Shown: positions 43,566 through 52,411, counted from the stretch's first letter. The stretch is 64,000 nt of DNA from Devosia sp. MC521 (GCF_014127105.1 NZ_CP059902.1:901001-965000); one strand, 5' to 3'. The notes: generated from the letters alone by a model not told the origin. A program made the numbers and translations.

Positions 43566-44276
43566 TTATTGGCTGTCACTGTCGTCGTACTCAGACGCCG
43601 CTTCATTGACGCTGTCCTCAGCCAGAGATGTCAGCAGCGTGTCCGACGCCGTTTCTTGGTCATAGACGGACTGCAACTTAGCGTGCACCTCATCAAGCCC
43701 CAGAGCATCAGCAAAACCGATCATCGCATGATAGCGGCAGATTTCGTAATGCTCTACCGCGCGAGCCGAGAAAATAATCGCCGCATCGCCAGCCAGCGTG
43801 CCGCCGAAATCTTCAAGAATCCCGTCAGCTTCCTCTAGAATGCCATCAATGGCGTCGCATTTTTCGCCTTTCACGCGCAAATGCATCAATTCAAAGACCT
43901 CTTCGAGTATCTCGATGTGGCCCTGCGTTTCGTCGCGATGGTTGCTTAAGGCTTCCGTCAGTGCAGCGTCATCGGCCGCCTTGATCATCTTTGGCAGCGA
44001 GCGATAAATTTTCCGCTCGGCGTAATACATGTCGCGCAGCGCATGCTCGAAAAGATCCAGGAGGCCTTTCTCTTCTGTAGCTGCTGCTTTGCGGGCAGGG
44101 GCTTTTTGCGCTTTTGATTTTACCGTTTGGGCGCGCTGCTGCCTCTGCTCCGCAGCGGGCTTAGCGCGAGACACAGTGCGTGTCTTACCAGATTTGGTCG
44201 TTTTCGTACGAGAGGCTGGCTTCTTCTCTTCGTTCGCCGTCGAAGATTTCGTGGGAGTCTTTTCGCTAGTAGCCAT
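43566..44276 (-). CDS. DUF892 ferritin-like protein with histone-H1-like N-terminal tail
   Basis: A 236-residue protein. Residues about 75-225 are a DUF892 (YciE/YciF-like) four-helix ferritin-like domain: LFEHALRDMYYAERKIYRSL, HRDETQGHIEILEEVFELM and FSARAVEHYEICRYHAMIGFA provide the Glu/His iron-type ligands. The first 70 residues are low-complexity and strongly basic, rich in Lys, Arg, Ala, Pro, Ser and Thr (e.g. SKAQKAPARKAAATEEK), like bacterial H1/Hc1 DNA-binding tails. DUF892 proteins are stress-induced and of uncertain function. The tail suggests nucleoid binding in the manner of Dps; that is inference. The C-terminus is acidic (EYDDSDSQ). Confidence 0.88.
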   Translation of the reverse strand: MATSEKTPTKSSTANEEKKPASRTKTTKSGKTRTVSRAKPAAEQRQQRAQTVKSKAQKAPARKAAATEEKGLLDLFEHALRDMYYAERKIYRSLPKMIKAADDAALTEALSNHRDETQGHIEILEEVFELMHLRVKGEKCDAIDGILEEADGILEDFGGTLAGDAAIIFSARAVEHYEICRYHAMIGFADALGLDEVHAKLQSVYDQETASDTLLTSLAEDSVNEAASEYDDSDSQ

Positions 44277-44413
44277 TGTGTCGCTCCTAAGTTGAGGACG
44301 ATCAATGGCCGGGCTCCGGTCTTGTTCCGGACGGCGGCGATCACATCTCCCGCGGAGCCAGTTTTGAATGGCGATAAATTTGGATTAAGAGCGGAATCAC
44401 CCGCGCTGGGCAG

Positions 44414-44881
44414 TTATGACTGGTCATTGTCCCTGCCTAGATTTCGAATAACGGTGTCCAACGCAAACGCGAGACGTTCGACGTCATTTTCAGATAAGTC
44501 TTTGTAAACGCGGTCCAAAAAACGGTTTGAAGCTTCGGGGATAATCGTCAAAAGCTCAGGTGTATCCTTTTTAAGCCAAACGCGTCGCGCGCGACGGTCG
44601 TCCTCGTCCGTTTCTCGACGGATCCAGCCTTTTTCCTCGAGTTTATCTAAAAGTTTACCGGCGCCCGCGCGCCCCATTTGCATTTTGTCAGCAAGTTCAG
44701 TCTGCCGGCATCCGGGGTTCAGCGAAATATGCATGAAAGCCGCCCACTGCGCGCGGGTGATGCCATGCTCGGCGACGAGCTTGTCAAACTCGGTGCTCAT
44801 CACGCGCGCCACCTCGTGGATGCGATACATGGTTGTGGCGCGACGTTCGGCTGCGCCTTGTTCATCAAGGGGTTCGTTCAC
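44414..44881 (-). CDS. MarR-family regulator
   Basis: A 155-residue regulator with the MarR winged helix: GITRAQWAAFMHISLNPGCRQ, ELADKMQMGRAGAGKLLDKLEEKGWI and the wing ETDEDDRRARRVWLKKD. The recognition helix and wing match the family; the ligand pocket gives no hint of an effector. It is divergent from the flavin dehydrogenase operon with 158 bp between them. A perfect 16-bp palindrome in that gap (45003-45018) could be its operator. Confidence 0.9.
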   Translation of the reverse strand: MNEPLDEQGAAERRATTMYRIHEVARVMSTEFDKLVAEHGITRAQWAAFMHISLNPGCRQTELADKMQMGRAGAGKLLDKLEEKGWIRRETDEDDRRARRVWLKKDTPELLTIIPEASNRFLDRVYKDLSENDVERLAFALDTVIRNLGRDNDQS

Positions 44882-45002
44882 GTTGCGCTCCAGTCAGGTG
44901 TGCGCCCCCTCTCTACGCCTGTTAACGTCCGGCGAAAAGAGTAGCGCGATGACAGATCGAAAACATAACTGTATCCTTGTGTACTATCTGTGCTTGAGCT
45001 AA

Positions 45003-45018
45003 TTTGACGCGCGTCAAA
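45003..45018. promoter_or_regulatory. Perfect palindrome of FNR/NnrR-like form
   Basis: TTTGACGCGCGTCAAA reads the same on both strands and contains TTGA-N6-TCAA, the pattern bound by FNR/CRP-family regulators. It ends 21 bp before the flavin dehydrogenase ATG, too close for normal activation of that gene. It would fit repression there, or activation of the divergent marR gene (centre 129 bp from its start). It may also be the MarR protein's own site. Confidence 0.6.
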
Positions 45019-45039
45019 AGAACTATGTGGGTCACGTAT

Positions 45040-46752
45040 ATGACTTCCGAAGAAAATAGCCGCGTCTCTCGTCGTGGTTTCATGAAAGCAGCGGGATTGG
45101 GTGCTGCTACTGCCGCTCTTGGCTCGGTAACTGTAACTGCCGCTAATGCGCAGGAGTTGCAGTGGGACGAAGAATTTGACGTCGTTGTTGCTGGTTCGGG
45201 CGGTGCAGGCCTGGCCGGTGCTATCGGCGCACTCCATGGCGGCGCAAGCGTCGTTATCTTGGAAAAGGCAGCCTTTATCGGCGGTACGACCGGCAAGTCC
45301 GGCGGTGGTTCGTGGGTCCCGAACAACAAGTGGATGAGCGAGTTCGAGCAGAAGGACGACAAGGACGCTTTCCTGCGTTATGTCGCTAAGGTTTCCTTCC
45401 CAGAACTCTACAATGACAAGAGCCCAACTCTTGGCATGACCGAACACCACTGGTCGCAGCTGAACGCCTTCTGGGAAAACGCAGCGCCTGTGTTCGAAAA
45501 GCTCGACGAAGTCGGCGCTCTTCCATCCAAGGTCTTCACCTCGTGGGACGGCAAGCCAGCTCCCGACTATCATGGTCAGATTGCTGAAAACGGCCAGATT
45601 CTCGGTCGCCAGCTCGCAGTCAACGTCGACGGCAAGAACGGCAGCGGCGCAGACATGGTTGACTTCATGTCCATCTATGCCGAAGACAATGGCGCAGAAA
45701 TCCGCACCGAAAATCGCGTTGTGCAGATCGTGCGCAATGAAGAAGGTCGCGTCATCGGCGTGCATGTCGAGACCCCAGAAGGTCTCAACCGCATTGCTGC
45801 CAAGAAGGGCGTCATCTTCGGCACCGGTGGTTTCACCCACAACCCGCACATGCGCACGCAGTTCCTGCGTACCCCTGTTCTGGGCGGTTGCGCTGTTCCA
45901 ACCAACGAAGGCGACTTGATCAACATGTCGGCCGAGTTGGGCGTAAAGCTTGGCAACCTCAACGAAGCGTGGAACCAGCAGGTTATCCTAGAACAGGTTC
46001 TGGATTTCTCCAGCGTTCCAAGCGGCGTGTTCTTCCTTGGTGGCGACAGCTCGATTGCGGTCAACAAGTTCGGCCAGCGCATGTATGACGAAAAATACGT
46101 CTACCCAGAGCGCACCCGTTCGCACCAAGTTTACGACCAGTGGACTGGCGAATACCCGAACCTGTATCAGATCTTCATCTTCGATGATGGCGCTCGTGAG
46201 TTCGGCGGCTACGAAATCCCTAAGGTTGGTGCAGACCTGCCAAAGCATGTGATCACCGGCAATACGCTGGAAGAGCTTGCGGCCAACATTCAGGCACGCT
46301 TCGACGGCCTGGCCGAACGCATCGGCACCTACAAGCTGGATACTGCTTTCCTCGACAACCTCAAGGAAACCATCACCCGTTACAACGGCTTCGCAGAAAC
46401 CGGTGTCGACACCGACTTCCGCCGTGGTGAAGCGCCGATCGATGGCTACTTCCACTACATCACCGTCGATAAGGGTAATAAGAACCCTTACATCTCTGCA
46501 ATCTCTGAGACAGGTCCTTACTACGCGATCCTGCTTGGCGCTGGCACACTCGACACCAAGGGCGGACCGATGTTTGACGTCAATGGTCAGGTTCTGAACG
46601 TCAAGGATGCACCAATTCCGGGCTTCTATGTCGCCGGTAACGCTTCGGCTTCCCCTTCGGGCAAGAGCTATCTCGGCGGTGGCGGCACCCTCGGCCTCGG
46701 GATCACCTTCGGCTACCTCGCTGGTCAGCACGCAGCGGCTCAGACCGTTTAA
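45040..46752 (+). CDS. Tat-exported FAD-dependent dehydrogenase (fumarate reductase/KstD-like)
   Basis: A 570-residue flavoprotein. Start ATG 45040 gives a twin-arginine signal, SRRGFMKAAG at residues 10-19, hydrophobic to about residue 36 (ANA cleavage). FAD binding: VVVAGSGGAGLAG (residues 48-60), ILEKAAFIGGTTGKSGGGSW, and the closing YLGGGGTLGLGITFGYLAG. This is the flavocytochrome c fumarate reductase/3-ketosteroid dehydrogenase superfamily, which adds or removes hydrogen across a C-C bond. The next gene is a small cytochrome c, so the electron route is probably flavin to cytochrome in the periplasm. The ribosome site is weak. Substrate unknown. Codon use suggests high expression. Confidence 0.88.
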   Translation: MTSEENSRVSRRGFMKAAGLGAATAALGSVTVTAANAQELQWDEEFDVVVAGSGGAGLAGAIGALHGGASVVILEKAAFIGGTTGKSGGGSWVPNNKWMSEFEQKDDKDAFLRYVAKVSFPELYNDKSPTLGMTEHHWSQLNAFWENAAPVFEKLDEVGALPSKVFTSWDGKPAPDYHGQIAENGQILGRQLAVNVDGKNGSGADMVDFMSIYAEDNGAEIRTENRVVQIVRNEEGRVIGVHVETPEGLNRIAAKKGVIFGTGGFTHNPHMRTQFLRTPVLGGCAVPTNEGDLINMSAELGVKLGNLNEAWNQQVILEQVLDFSSVPSGVFFLGGDSSIAVNKFGQRMYDEKYVYPERTRSHQVYDQWTGEYPNLYQIFIFDDGAREFGGYEIPKVGADLPKHVITGNTLEELAANIQARFDGLAERIGTYKLDTAFLDNLKETITRYNGFAETGVDTDFRRGEAPIDGYFHYITVDKGNKNPYISAISETGPYYAILLGAGTLDTKGGPMFDVNGQVLNVKDAPIPGFYVAGNASASPSGKSYLGGGGTLGLGITFGYLAGQHAAAQTV

Positions 46753-46758
46753 TCATTG

Positions 46759-46782
46759 GGTGCGCAGCTTCGGCTGCGCACC
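46759..46782 (+). terminator. UUCG-capped intercistronic hairpin
   Basis: A perfect 10-bp stem GGTGCGCAGC/GCTGCGCACC around a TTCG tetraloop, 6 bp after the flavoprotein stop, followed by TTCTCT. It is very stable and probably sets the ratio of flavoprotein to cytochrome c mRNA. Same type as the element at 15318-15341. Confidence 0.75.
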
Positions 46783-46804
46783 TTCTCTACTAGAAAGACA
46801 TGCT

Positions 46805-47203
46805 ATGAATTTTCTCCGCACGGCCCTTACCGCAGGTCTCTTCATCGTTGGCAGCTCGGCGGCCTTCGCCAACACCTGCCTTGCCACTTACACTGAGACG
46901 GCAGAGCCGGTCCTCGCGCGCAAATGCGCTGCATGCCACAACGACGCATCGCCTGGTTCGGGCGTGTCGTTCCAGAAGGGCAGTGGCTATGATTTCTTGG
47001 TCAATGTTGCCAGCGAGCAGCTGCCGACCATGAACCGCGTTACCCCTGGCGATACCAGCCAGAGCTACCTCGCACACAAGATCAGCGGCACGCATGAAAG
47101 CGTTGGTGGCTCGGGCGGCAAGATGCCTCCAAGCGGCCGTCTGCGCGAAGCCGAAGTCGAAGCCATTATCGCGTGGATCGAAGGCTGCACGGTCGAGCAA
47201 TGA
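46805..47203 (+). CDS. Small periplasmic cytochrome c
   Basis: A 132-residue protein with a Sec signal (residues 1-22, cleavage after AFA) and one heme-c site, ARKCAACHNDASPG. The distal Met is probably in GGKMPPSGRL. Two extra cysteines, NTCLATY near the mature N-terminus and EGCTVEQ at the C-terminus, could form a disulfide clamping the ends. It lies 52 bp after the flavin dehydrogenase, from which it likely accepts electrons, and its stop overlaps the next gene's start as ATGA. Confidence 0.87.
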   Translation: MNFLRTALTAGLFIVGSSAAFANTCLATYTETAEPVLARKCAACHNDASPGSGVSFQKGSGYDFLVNVASEQLPTMNRVTPGDTSQSYLAHKISGTHESVGGSGGKMPPSGRLREAEVEAIIAWIEGCTVEQ

Positions 47204-47760
47204 CGTCTGAAAGCTTTCTGCAGACACAGCGACACGGTCCGGAAACGGCGCCGCTCTGGTTTGTCTTCCACGACCGCTGGCAGATGCTCGAAGATGCTGT
47301 GACAGTGGCCGAACGGCTCGGGCCTGACGCCTTGGCCGTCAGCGTCCGTGCGCCTCGTGCGCAAAGCCGCGGCGGCACCGGGCAGGTCATGGGTTATTTC
47401 TGGGCCGTTGGGCCACAGGATTACCCAGAGCTGTCCACGCTCGGCGACGGGCTTTACCAGCTTGAGCTGCTGCTCGACGAAAATCTGCAGCGCTATGGTC
47501 GTACCAAGCTCAACCTACTGGGCTACGGCGAGGGCGGCATGGTCGCACTCACCTTGGCAGCAATTTTTCCAGACAAGGTGGAAGCGGTGATCGTCAAGGA
47601 CGCCTATTTGCCGCTGAACATTGATGCGATGCCGATCACGGCGTCGCTGGCCGGCGTACAGGTGACACTAGAGTTGAGCGAAGCTGTCTCGCACGAGCGC
47701 TTTCAAACGCTGGTCGACCTCGGTGCAAATGTAACGACCCAGGTTGTGCAGAAAAGCTGA
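47200..47760 (+). CDS. Alpha/beta-hydrolase-fold protein lacking the nucleophile
   Basis: A 186-residue protein resembling the phospholipase/carboxylesterase (YpfH-like) branch of the alpha/beta-hydrolase fold: LWFVFHDRWQMLEDAV near the start, GPDALAVSVRAPR, and the nucleophile elbow LLGYGEGGMVALTLA. Active relatives read LGFSQGGAMAL there; in this protein the Ser position (residue 110) is Gly, and no other Ser is near. The protein also ends soon after strand 6 (GVQVTLELSEAVSHE), where the catalytic Asp/His loops would follow. It is translationally coupled to the cytochrome c and has no signal peptide. It is probably a non-catalytic binding or assembly factor; function unknown. Confidence 0.65.
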   Translation: MTSESFLQTQRHGPETAPLWFVFHDRWQMLEDAVTVAERLGPDALAVSVRAPRAQSRGGTGQVMGYFWAVGPQDYPELSTLGDGLYQLELLLDENLQRYGRTKLNLLGYGEGGMVALTLAAIFPDKVEAVIVKDAYLPLNIDAMPITASLAGVQVTLELSEAVSHERFQTLVDLGANVTTQVVQKS

Positions 47761-47863
47761 TCCAATGCGGAAGCTGTGAATGCTTTTGAGCTCCCAGCTT
47801 CCGCCACCTCGGTCACCCTTTTGGCCGCGCAGGCTGGTCTAATGGGCGCCGTGCACGCGTGTT

Positions 47864-47876
47864 ATGACAGTGTCAT
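47864..47876. promoter_or_regulatory. Short palindrome upstream of TIM-barrel gene
   Basis: ATGACA-G-TGTCAT, 6-bp perfect arms with a single central base, lies 77 bp before the isomerase ATG in a 192-bp gap. Possible operator; no linked regulator gene identified. Confidence 0.35.
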
Positions 47877-47952
47877 GAAACCGCCAACTCTTTGTCACTT
47901 GCCAAATCTATCTGCTTGTTCCAGCATTTGAAAAACAAGCAGCGGGCACGCT

Positions 47953-48861
47953 ATGAGCACCATCCTTGGCATGGGTTTTGAAGTCACCTCCGTCAACGGC
48001 GAATTCGCCAGCATTGAGGAGGAATTGGGTATCCTTGCCGACATCGGCGCTGACTATGCGGAGATCAGCCTTACCAGTATCGACCTGATTGCTGGCGGCC
48101 GGATCATTCCGGACCGGCGTGCGCGGCTCAAAGCCTGTACCAAAGCCTTTGACCTGAAATACACAGTGCACGGGCTGGTTTCGTCCAATTTCATGGACCC
48201 AGATACCTGCGGTTATCAACTGGATGCTGCCAAGGCCCTCGTGCAGCTGTGCGACGATATCGGTTCTCGTATTCTGGTCCAACACGGCGGGTCGCTGCGC
48301 GCCAACCAATTGGCCGAGAGAGGCGATGCCGATCGTCGTGAACGCGAAGCGCTCGCTGAACTCGCGGACTTTGCCAAAGGCTATGGTGTGCGCATTGCTT
48401 TGGAGAACATTTTTACGGGCGAGGCGGGCCAGTATCGTCAGACCCCATCACAATTGGCCGACACTGTCCGGGCGGTTGATCATCCCAATCTGATGGCCCT
48501 CATTGATTTCAGCCACGCCTATATCGAAGCGACGTATCGTGGCCTCGACTTCTATGCCGAAATCGCGGCGATGGCGCCGGTGACAGGGCATCTTCACGTA
48601 CATGACAGTTTCGGTCGCCCGCAGCGCTTTTTTAAGCCCTATTTCCCCGCTGAGAATACAGCACTCGGGATTGGCGATCTGCATATGCCCCTAGGCTGGG
48701 GCGACATCGATTGGCAGCGAATTTTTACCGAGTTCACCTTCCTGCCAGACACGGTTCTCTTGATGGAGATTGACCGACGCTATCGGGCGGAGCAGCCGCA
48801 ATCTCTTGCCATCGCCCGCGATCTTAAAACTCTCTATGAAAGCAAAAACACCTCAGCTTAA
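47953..48861 (+). CDS. Sugar phosphate isomerase/epimerase-like TIM-barrel protein
   Basis: A 302-residue member of the AP-endonuclease-2/xylose-isomerase-like TIM-barrel family. Seen: LADIGADYAEISLTSIDLI, YTVHGLVSSNFMDPD, LVQHGGSLRANQ, IALENIFTGEAGQYRQTP (metal Glu), LIDFSHAYIEATY (Asp and His), HLHVHDSFGRP (His) and LMEIDRRYR (Glu). These are the expected metal ligands, so it is likely an active isomerase or epimerase with unknown sugar. It is monocistronic by position, with a 192-bp leader and convergent neighbours downstream. It is clearly different from the epimerase at 28441-29292. Confidence 0.83.
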   Translation: MSTILGMGFEVTSVNGEFASIEEELGILADIGADYAEISLTSIDLIAGGRIIPDRRARLKACTKAFDLKYTVHGLVSSNFMDPDTCGYQLDAAKALVQLCDDIGSRILVQHGGSLRANQLAERGDADRREREALAELADFAKGYGVRIALENIFTGEAGQYRQTPSQLADTVRAVDHPNLMALIDFSHAYIEATYRGLDFYAEIAAMAPVTGHLHVHDSFGRPQRFFKPYFPAENTALGIGDLHMPLGWGDIDWQRIFTEFTFLPDTVLLMEIDRRYRAEQPQSLAIARDLKTLYESKNTSA

Positions 48862-49037
48862 TTGATGTGTCTGAAGTGGGCTGGGAGCCTAGAGCTGCCA
48901 GCCCCTGCTGTTACGGTGACGAGATCGGGTCGTGTGACAGTGTATGTAGCGTCTGATCAAACCGAACGACGCTCTGAGATTTAGTTCGACTGGGATCACC
49001 GCAAAGGACCGCAGTGCCATGCCCGCTATGGTTTGGC

Positions 49038-49808
49038 TTACCGAGCGGCGAGGATGGCTTTGGCGAGGTCTACAAAGCCTAGCCCCGCGTCGCGACTTGT
49101 TATCCAGCGTGGTTTTTTCGGTAAATCGTCGAGAACGGGCAGTATGTTGGCGACGCCGAAGGTCTTGTCGAAGAATGTGAACATCGGGCCGTCATTGCGG
49201 GAGTCGCCAGAAAAGGCGACCTCTTGCTGCAAAGCTCCATCTGTAAGGCCCAGTCTGCGCAAGACACGTTCGCTCATAGTCTGCTTATTATAGTCGCCGA
49301 CCCACGAGTTGATATGCACAGAGCTGATTGCCACACTGGCTCCCGTCGCACGAATTTGCTCCGCCAGTGCATCCACCTGATCGCGCGGGTAGCCGATAAT
49401 ATCGACCGCCACGTCGGCAAGGCGAAATTGTTGGTCATGGGCAAAGCAGAAACGCTCTCCCAACAGGGCCTCAACGTTTTCCAAATGGGCCTTACGCCGC
49501 GCTATCTGAAGAGCTTCGTCTTCCCAATATTCGACGCTGACCGTGTTGTGGTTCGCTGTCATAACGAAAGCGCCACTTTCGCCAATGGCAGCGGTCACGG
49601 GCCATGCACGCGCAATATGCTCACACCACCCCGCGGAACCACCGGTTACAGTGATGACCTCAATGCCCGCGTAATGGAGATCCCAGAGGGCCGCATAAGT
49701 CTCAGGTAGGAGGCGGCCTTTTGTTGTGAGTGTGTCATCGATATCGGTGAGAACGTAGCGAATATCCCGGAGGTCATCGACACTCGGGGCAGGGCCTAAG
49801 AATGTCAC
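49038..49808 (-). CDS. HAD-superfamily (type IIB) phosphatase
   Basis: A 256-residue Cof-type HAD hydrolase. Motif I is VLTDIDDTLTTKG (nucleophile and acid Asp), motif II is VITVTGGSAGW, and motif IV is FSGDSRNDGPMF, with a C2-type cap between (residues about 85-190). Such enzymes dephosphorylate small sugar or polyol phosphates. The GTG start overlaps the DeoR stop by 4 bp (GTGA). As the last gene of the ugp operon it might remove phosphate from glycerol-3-phosphate or a related compound, which is inference from position. Confidence 0.87.
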   Translation of the reverse strand: MTFLGPAPSVDDLRDIRYVLTDIDDTLTTKGRLLPETYAALWDLHYAGIEVITVTGGSAGWCEHIARAWPVTAAIGESGAFVMTANHNTVSVEYWEDEALQIARRKAHLENVEALLGERFCFAHDQQFRLADVAVDIIGYPRDQVDALAEQIRATGASVAISSVHINSWVGDYNKQTMSERVLRRLGLTDGALQQEVAFSGDSRNDGPMFTFFDKTFGVANILPVLDDLPKKPRWITSRDAGLGFVDLAKAILAAR

Positions 49809-50593
49809 TCGATGTCACCGTCACAAATTACAACATGCGTGCCTGCGTCGGCAAAGATCTGGGCTGCCACACCGTCGTCCGGAAGTTTATCCGTAAAAAA
49901 ATGCGTTACGCTGCCAAGTCTAGCGACGCGAACAGAGGCTTCGCGGCTCCATTTGCTGGAGTCGGCGGTCAGGAATGTCAGTCGGGCGTTGCTCATGAGC
50001 TTTTGAGTTAGTTGTGCTTCGCTGTAGCTGAAATCTAAAATTCCCTTTTCGGGGTCGAGTGCGCCAGCACCAACGATTGCGAATGAGGCGTAGAACTTTT
50101 CGAAATAGTCCAATGTATCTGGGCCCACCACGTCGCGGTCATTGTGGCGCAACAACCCGCCGGTAAGATGCACTTCGATTTGGGGAGCGTCGGATAAGGT
50201 CAAAGCAACGTCGATATTATTGGTCACGACTCGTAGCTTATCGTGGTCGCGTAACGCTTTTGCGACAAACTGAACCGTGCTACCGATGCCCATAAATACG
50301 GTTGAACCGGACGGAATGGCAGCGGCAACCTTGGCGGCAATGTTCTGCTTGGCAGGACTGTTAAGCGCCGCGCGCGCATTGACCGAGAGATTGCGTGGTT
50401 CAACCGGAAGATCCACTCCGCCGTGAAAACGACGTGCATCGCCTCGATCACACAAGTCGTTGATGTCGCGCCTAATAGTTTGGGTAGTCACGTCAAACCG
50501 CGTCGCTAACTGGTCGATAAACTGCGGTCCCTCAGTCTGGAGAAGACTAAGGATTTGCTGCTGTCGTATCGATAGGGCGACGCGGTCAGGCAC
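49805..50593 (-). CDS. DeoR/GlpR-family regulator of the ugp operon
   Basis: A 262-residue DeoR-type repressor: helix-turn-helix IRQQQILSLLQTEGPQFIDQ and TTQTIRRDINDLCDRGDARRFHGGV, then a C-terminal sugar-phosphate-binding domain (IPSGSTVFMGIGSTVQFVAKAL, VVTNNIDVALTL, SFAIVGAGALD). The domain type is that of GlpR, which binds glycerol-3-phosphate. It starts 5 bp after the phosphodiesterase gene in the ugp operon. The ATGTTCA-TG-TGAACAT element at 55656-55671 strongly resembles the ATGTTCG...CGAACAT operator of E. coli GlpR and is its likely target. Confidence 0.9.
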   Translation of the reverse strand: MPDRVALSIRQQQILSLLQTEGPQFIDQLATRFDVTTQTIRRDINDLCDRGDARRFHGGVDLPVEPRNLSVNARAALNSPAKQNIAAKVAAAIPSGSTVFMGIGSTVQFVAKALRDHDKLRVVTNNIDVALTLSDAPQIEVHLTGGLLRHNDRDVVGPDTLDYFEKFYASFAIVGAGALDPEKGILDFSYSEAQLTQKLMSNARLTFLTADSSKWSREASVRVARLGSVTHFFTDKLPDDGVAAQIFADAGTHVVICDGDIE

Positions 50594-50598
50594 AGTGA

Positions 50599-51345
50599 TT
50601 ATCCCAGATAAACGCGAGGGTCGTCTGTTATCACGCCGGTCAGACCTGCGTGCCAGAAGCTGGCCAGTTCAACAGGGTCATTGCTTGTCCATGCGCGCAC
50701 TTTGATGTCTTTGGCGGAGGTCTGCTCCAGCAAGGCAATACAAAGGCCCTTATAATGGGCGTGAATAGAGGTCGCCGGAATTGCTGCGAGTTTCGCTTCC
50801 CAGTCGTCTGGTACGCGTCCCCACAGCATGGCAAGTTCGAGGTTCGGCTCACGCTTATGCATTGCTTTGAGGCATTCAGGGTCAAAGCTGGAAATCATGA
50901 TTTCCATATGCGAAGGGCGCTTAGCGATCGCGTCTGCCACAGCATTGACCAATTGATCGAGCGACTTGTGGTGCGGGTGCTGTTTGATTTCGACGTTGAT
51001 GTTGAGGCCAAATCCGCCGAGTGCCGTAATAACCTCATCAAGCGTAGGTATCTTCTCGCCGGTGAAATTGGTACCAAACCACGACCCGCCGTCCAGCGCT
51101 TTGATCTGCGCCGTTGTGAGCGCACCGAGGTTACCCGAGCCATCGGTTGTCCGGTCAACGCTATCGTCATGAATGACGATGAGGTCGCCATCAGCATTCA
51201 ATGCGACGTCAAGCTCCACCCATTTGGCGCCATGTTCGGCGGCCTGCCGAAAGGCAGCAATGGTGTTCTCCGGAGCAATAGCGGATGAGCCTCGGTGGCC
51301 CTGCACTTCGTCGCGGATCGGCCCGGTTTTTTGTTCTGTTGTCAT
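50599..51345 (-). CDS. ugpQ: Glycerophosphodiester phosphodiesterase
   Basis: A 248-residue GDPD enzyme that cleaves glycerophosphodiesters to glycerol-3-phosphate and an alcohol. It has QGHRGSSAIAPENTIAAFRQ (catalytic His, Arg and metal Glu), VELDVALNADGDLIVIHDDS with the second His, and VEIKQHPHH in strand 3. The ATG at 51345 is used because the conserved HRG follows soon after; a longer frame has no support. It lies after ugpC as in E. coli ugpBAECQ, so the imported glycerophosphodiesters can be cut in the cytoplasm. Confidence 0.93.
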   Translation of the reverse strand: MTTEQKTGPIRDEVQGHRGSSAIAPENTIAAFRQAAEHGAKWVELDVALNADGDLIVIHDDSVDRTTDGSGNLGALTTAQIKALDGGSWFGTNFTGEKIPTLDEVITALGGFGLNINVEIKQHPHHKSLDQLVNAVADAIAKRPSHMEIMISSFDPECLKAMHKREPNLELAMLWGRVPDDWEAKLAAIPATSIHAHYKGLCIALLEQTSAKDIKVRAWTSNDPVELASFWHAGLTGVITDDPRVYLG

Positions 51346-51367
51346 GGCTGTTTTCAATTCGAAAGGG

Positions 51368-52408
51368 TTAGTCTGTGCGCTTGCCGGTTGCAGCATTGAA
51401 TGGATGCAAGTTGCTCACTGGTGCGTAGGCTGTGGTTGAGCTGCCTTCTTCAATGTCCGGGCGCCCAGGGATGCTCAGGACAATCGACTGCCCCGTTGAA
51501 TTGAGGCGCACGTGCAGATGGCTTTCTCCGCCGATGGGCTCGAGCAGTTCCACGGTGGCAGCAAAGGCGACAGACGGCTCGACCGGCTGCTCCAACACCA
51601 TGGTGTCTGGACGAATGCCCAAAATATCGGTGTTTTGAGGCAGCGCGCTAAGGTTATCGGTATTGCTGACCGAGGAAACCGGGATGAGGTTCATCGGCGG
51701 GGATCCAATGAAGCCTGCCACGAACAGCGTTGCAGGACGATCATATACCTCTGTGGGCGTCCCAATTTGCTCAACCAGCCCGCCATTCATCACCACGAGG
51801 CGATCCGCCAGCGTCATCGCTTCAAGCTGATCGTGAGTCACATAGAGGCTGGTGGTCTTGAGGCGACGTTGCAGCTTACGGATTTCAACGCGCATCTGTA
51901 CGCGCAACTTGGCGTCGAGGTTCGACAGGGGCTCGTCGAAGAGAAATGCTGCCGGTTCCCGCACAATTGCACGGCCCATGGCAACGCGCTGGCGTTGGCC
52001 CCCCGAGAGTTGGCGCGGCTTGCGATCCAGCATTGGTCCGATCTCTAGGATAGCGGCAGCTTCCGCGACACGGCGGTCAATTTCGGCGCGCGGCGTGTTG
52101 CGGTTTTTCAAACCATACTCAAGGTTTCCACGCACAGTCATGTGCGGGTAGAGCGCGTAGTTCTGGAACACCATTGCGATGTCGCGTTCGGCCGGTTCGG
52201 CTTTCACCACGTCGCGGCCGCCAATCTCAATACGGCCTGATGTTACGCTTTCGAGGCCCGCGACCATGCGCAGTAGGGTGGACTTTCCGCAACCGGATGG
52301 GCCAACCAGCACAATCATCTCGCCATCAGCAACGGAGAGGTTGACGCCTTTGACGGCCGGTACATTGCCGTAGTCTTTTTTGAGGTCGACCAGATTGATC
52401 GTTGCCAT
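51368..52408 (-). CDS. ugpC: Glycerol-3-phosphate importer ATP-binding protein
   Basis: A 346-residue CUT1-family ATPase with Walker [18 protein letters not shown]-loop [12 protein letters not shown], signature [15 protein letters not shown], Walker [16 protein letters not shown], switch [13 protein letters not shown] and a C-terminal MalK-like regulatory domain ([21 protein letters not shown]). It lies in the order B-A-E-C-Q, which distinguishes it from maltose-type systems. It is separated from ugpE by 3 bp. Confidence 0.92.
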   Translation of the reverse strand: MATINLVDLKKDYGNVPAVKGVNLSVADGEMIVLVGPSGCGKSTLLRMVAGLESVTSGRIEIGGRDVVKAEPAERDIAMVFQNYALYPHMTVRGNLEYGLKNRNTPRAEIDRRVAEAAAILEIGPMLDRKPRQLSGGQRQRVAMGRAIVREPAAFLFDEPLSNLDAKLRVQMRVEIRKLQRRLKTTSLYVTHDQLEAMTLADRLVVMNGGLVEQIGTPTEVYDRPATLFVAGFIGSPPMNLIPVSSVSNTDNLSALPQNTDILGIRPDTMVLEQPVEPSVAFAATVELLEPIGGESHLHVRLNSTGQSIVLSIPGRPDIEEGSSTTAYAPVSNLHPFNAATGKRTD

Positions 52409-52411
52409 GAC

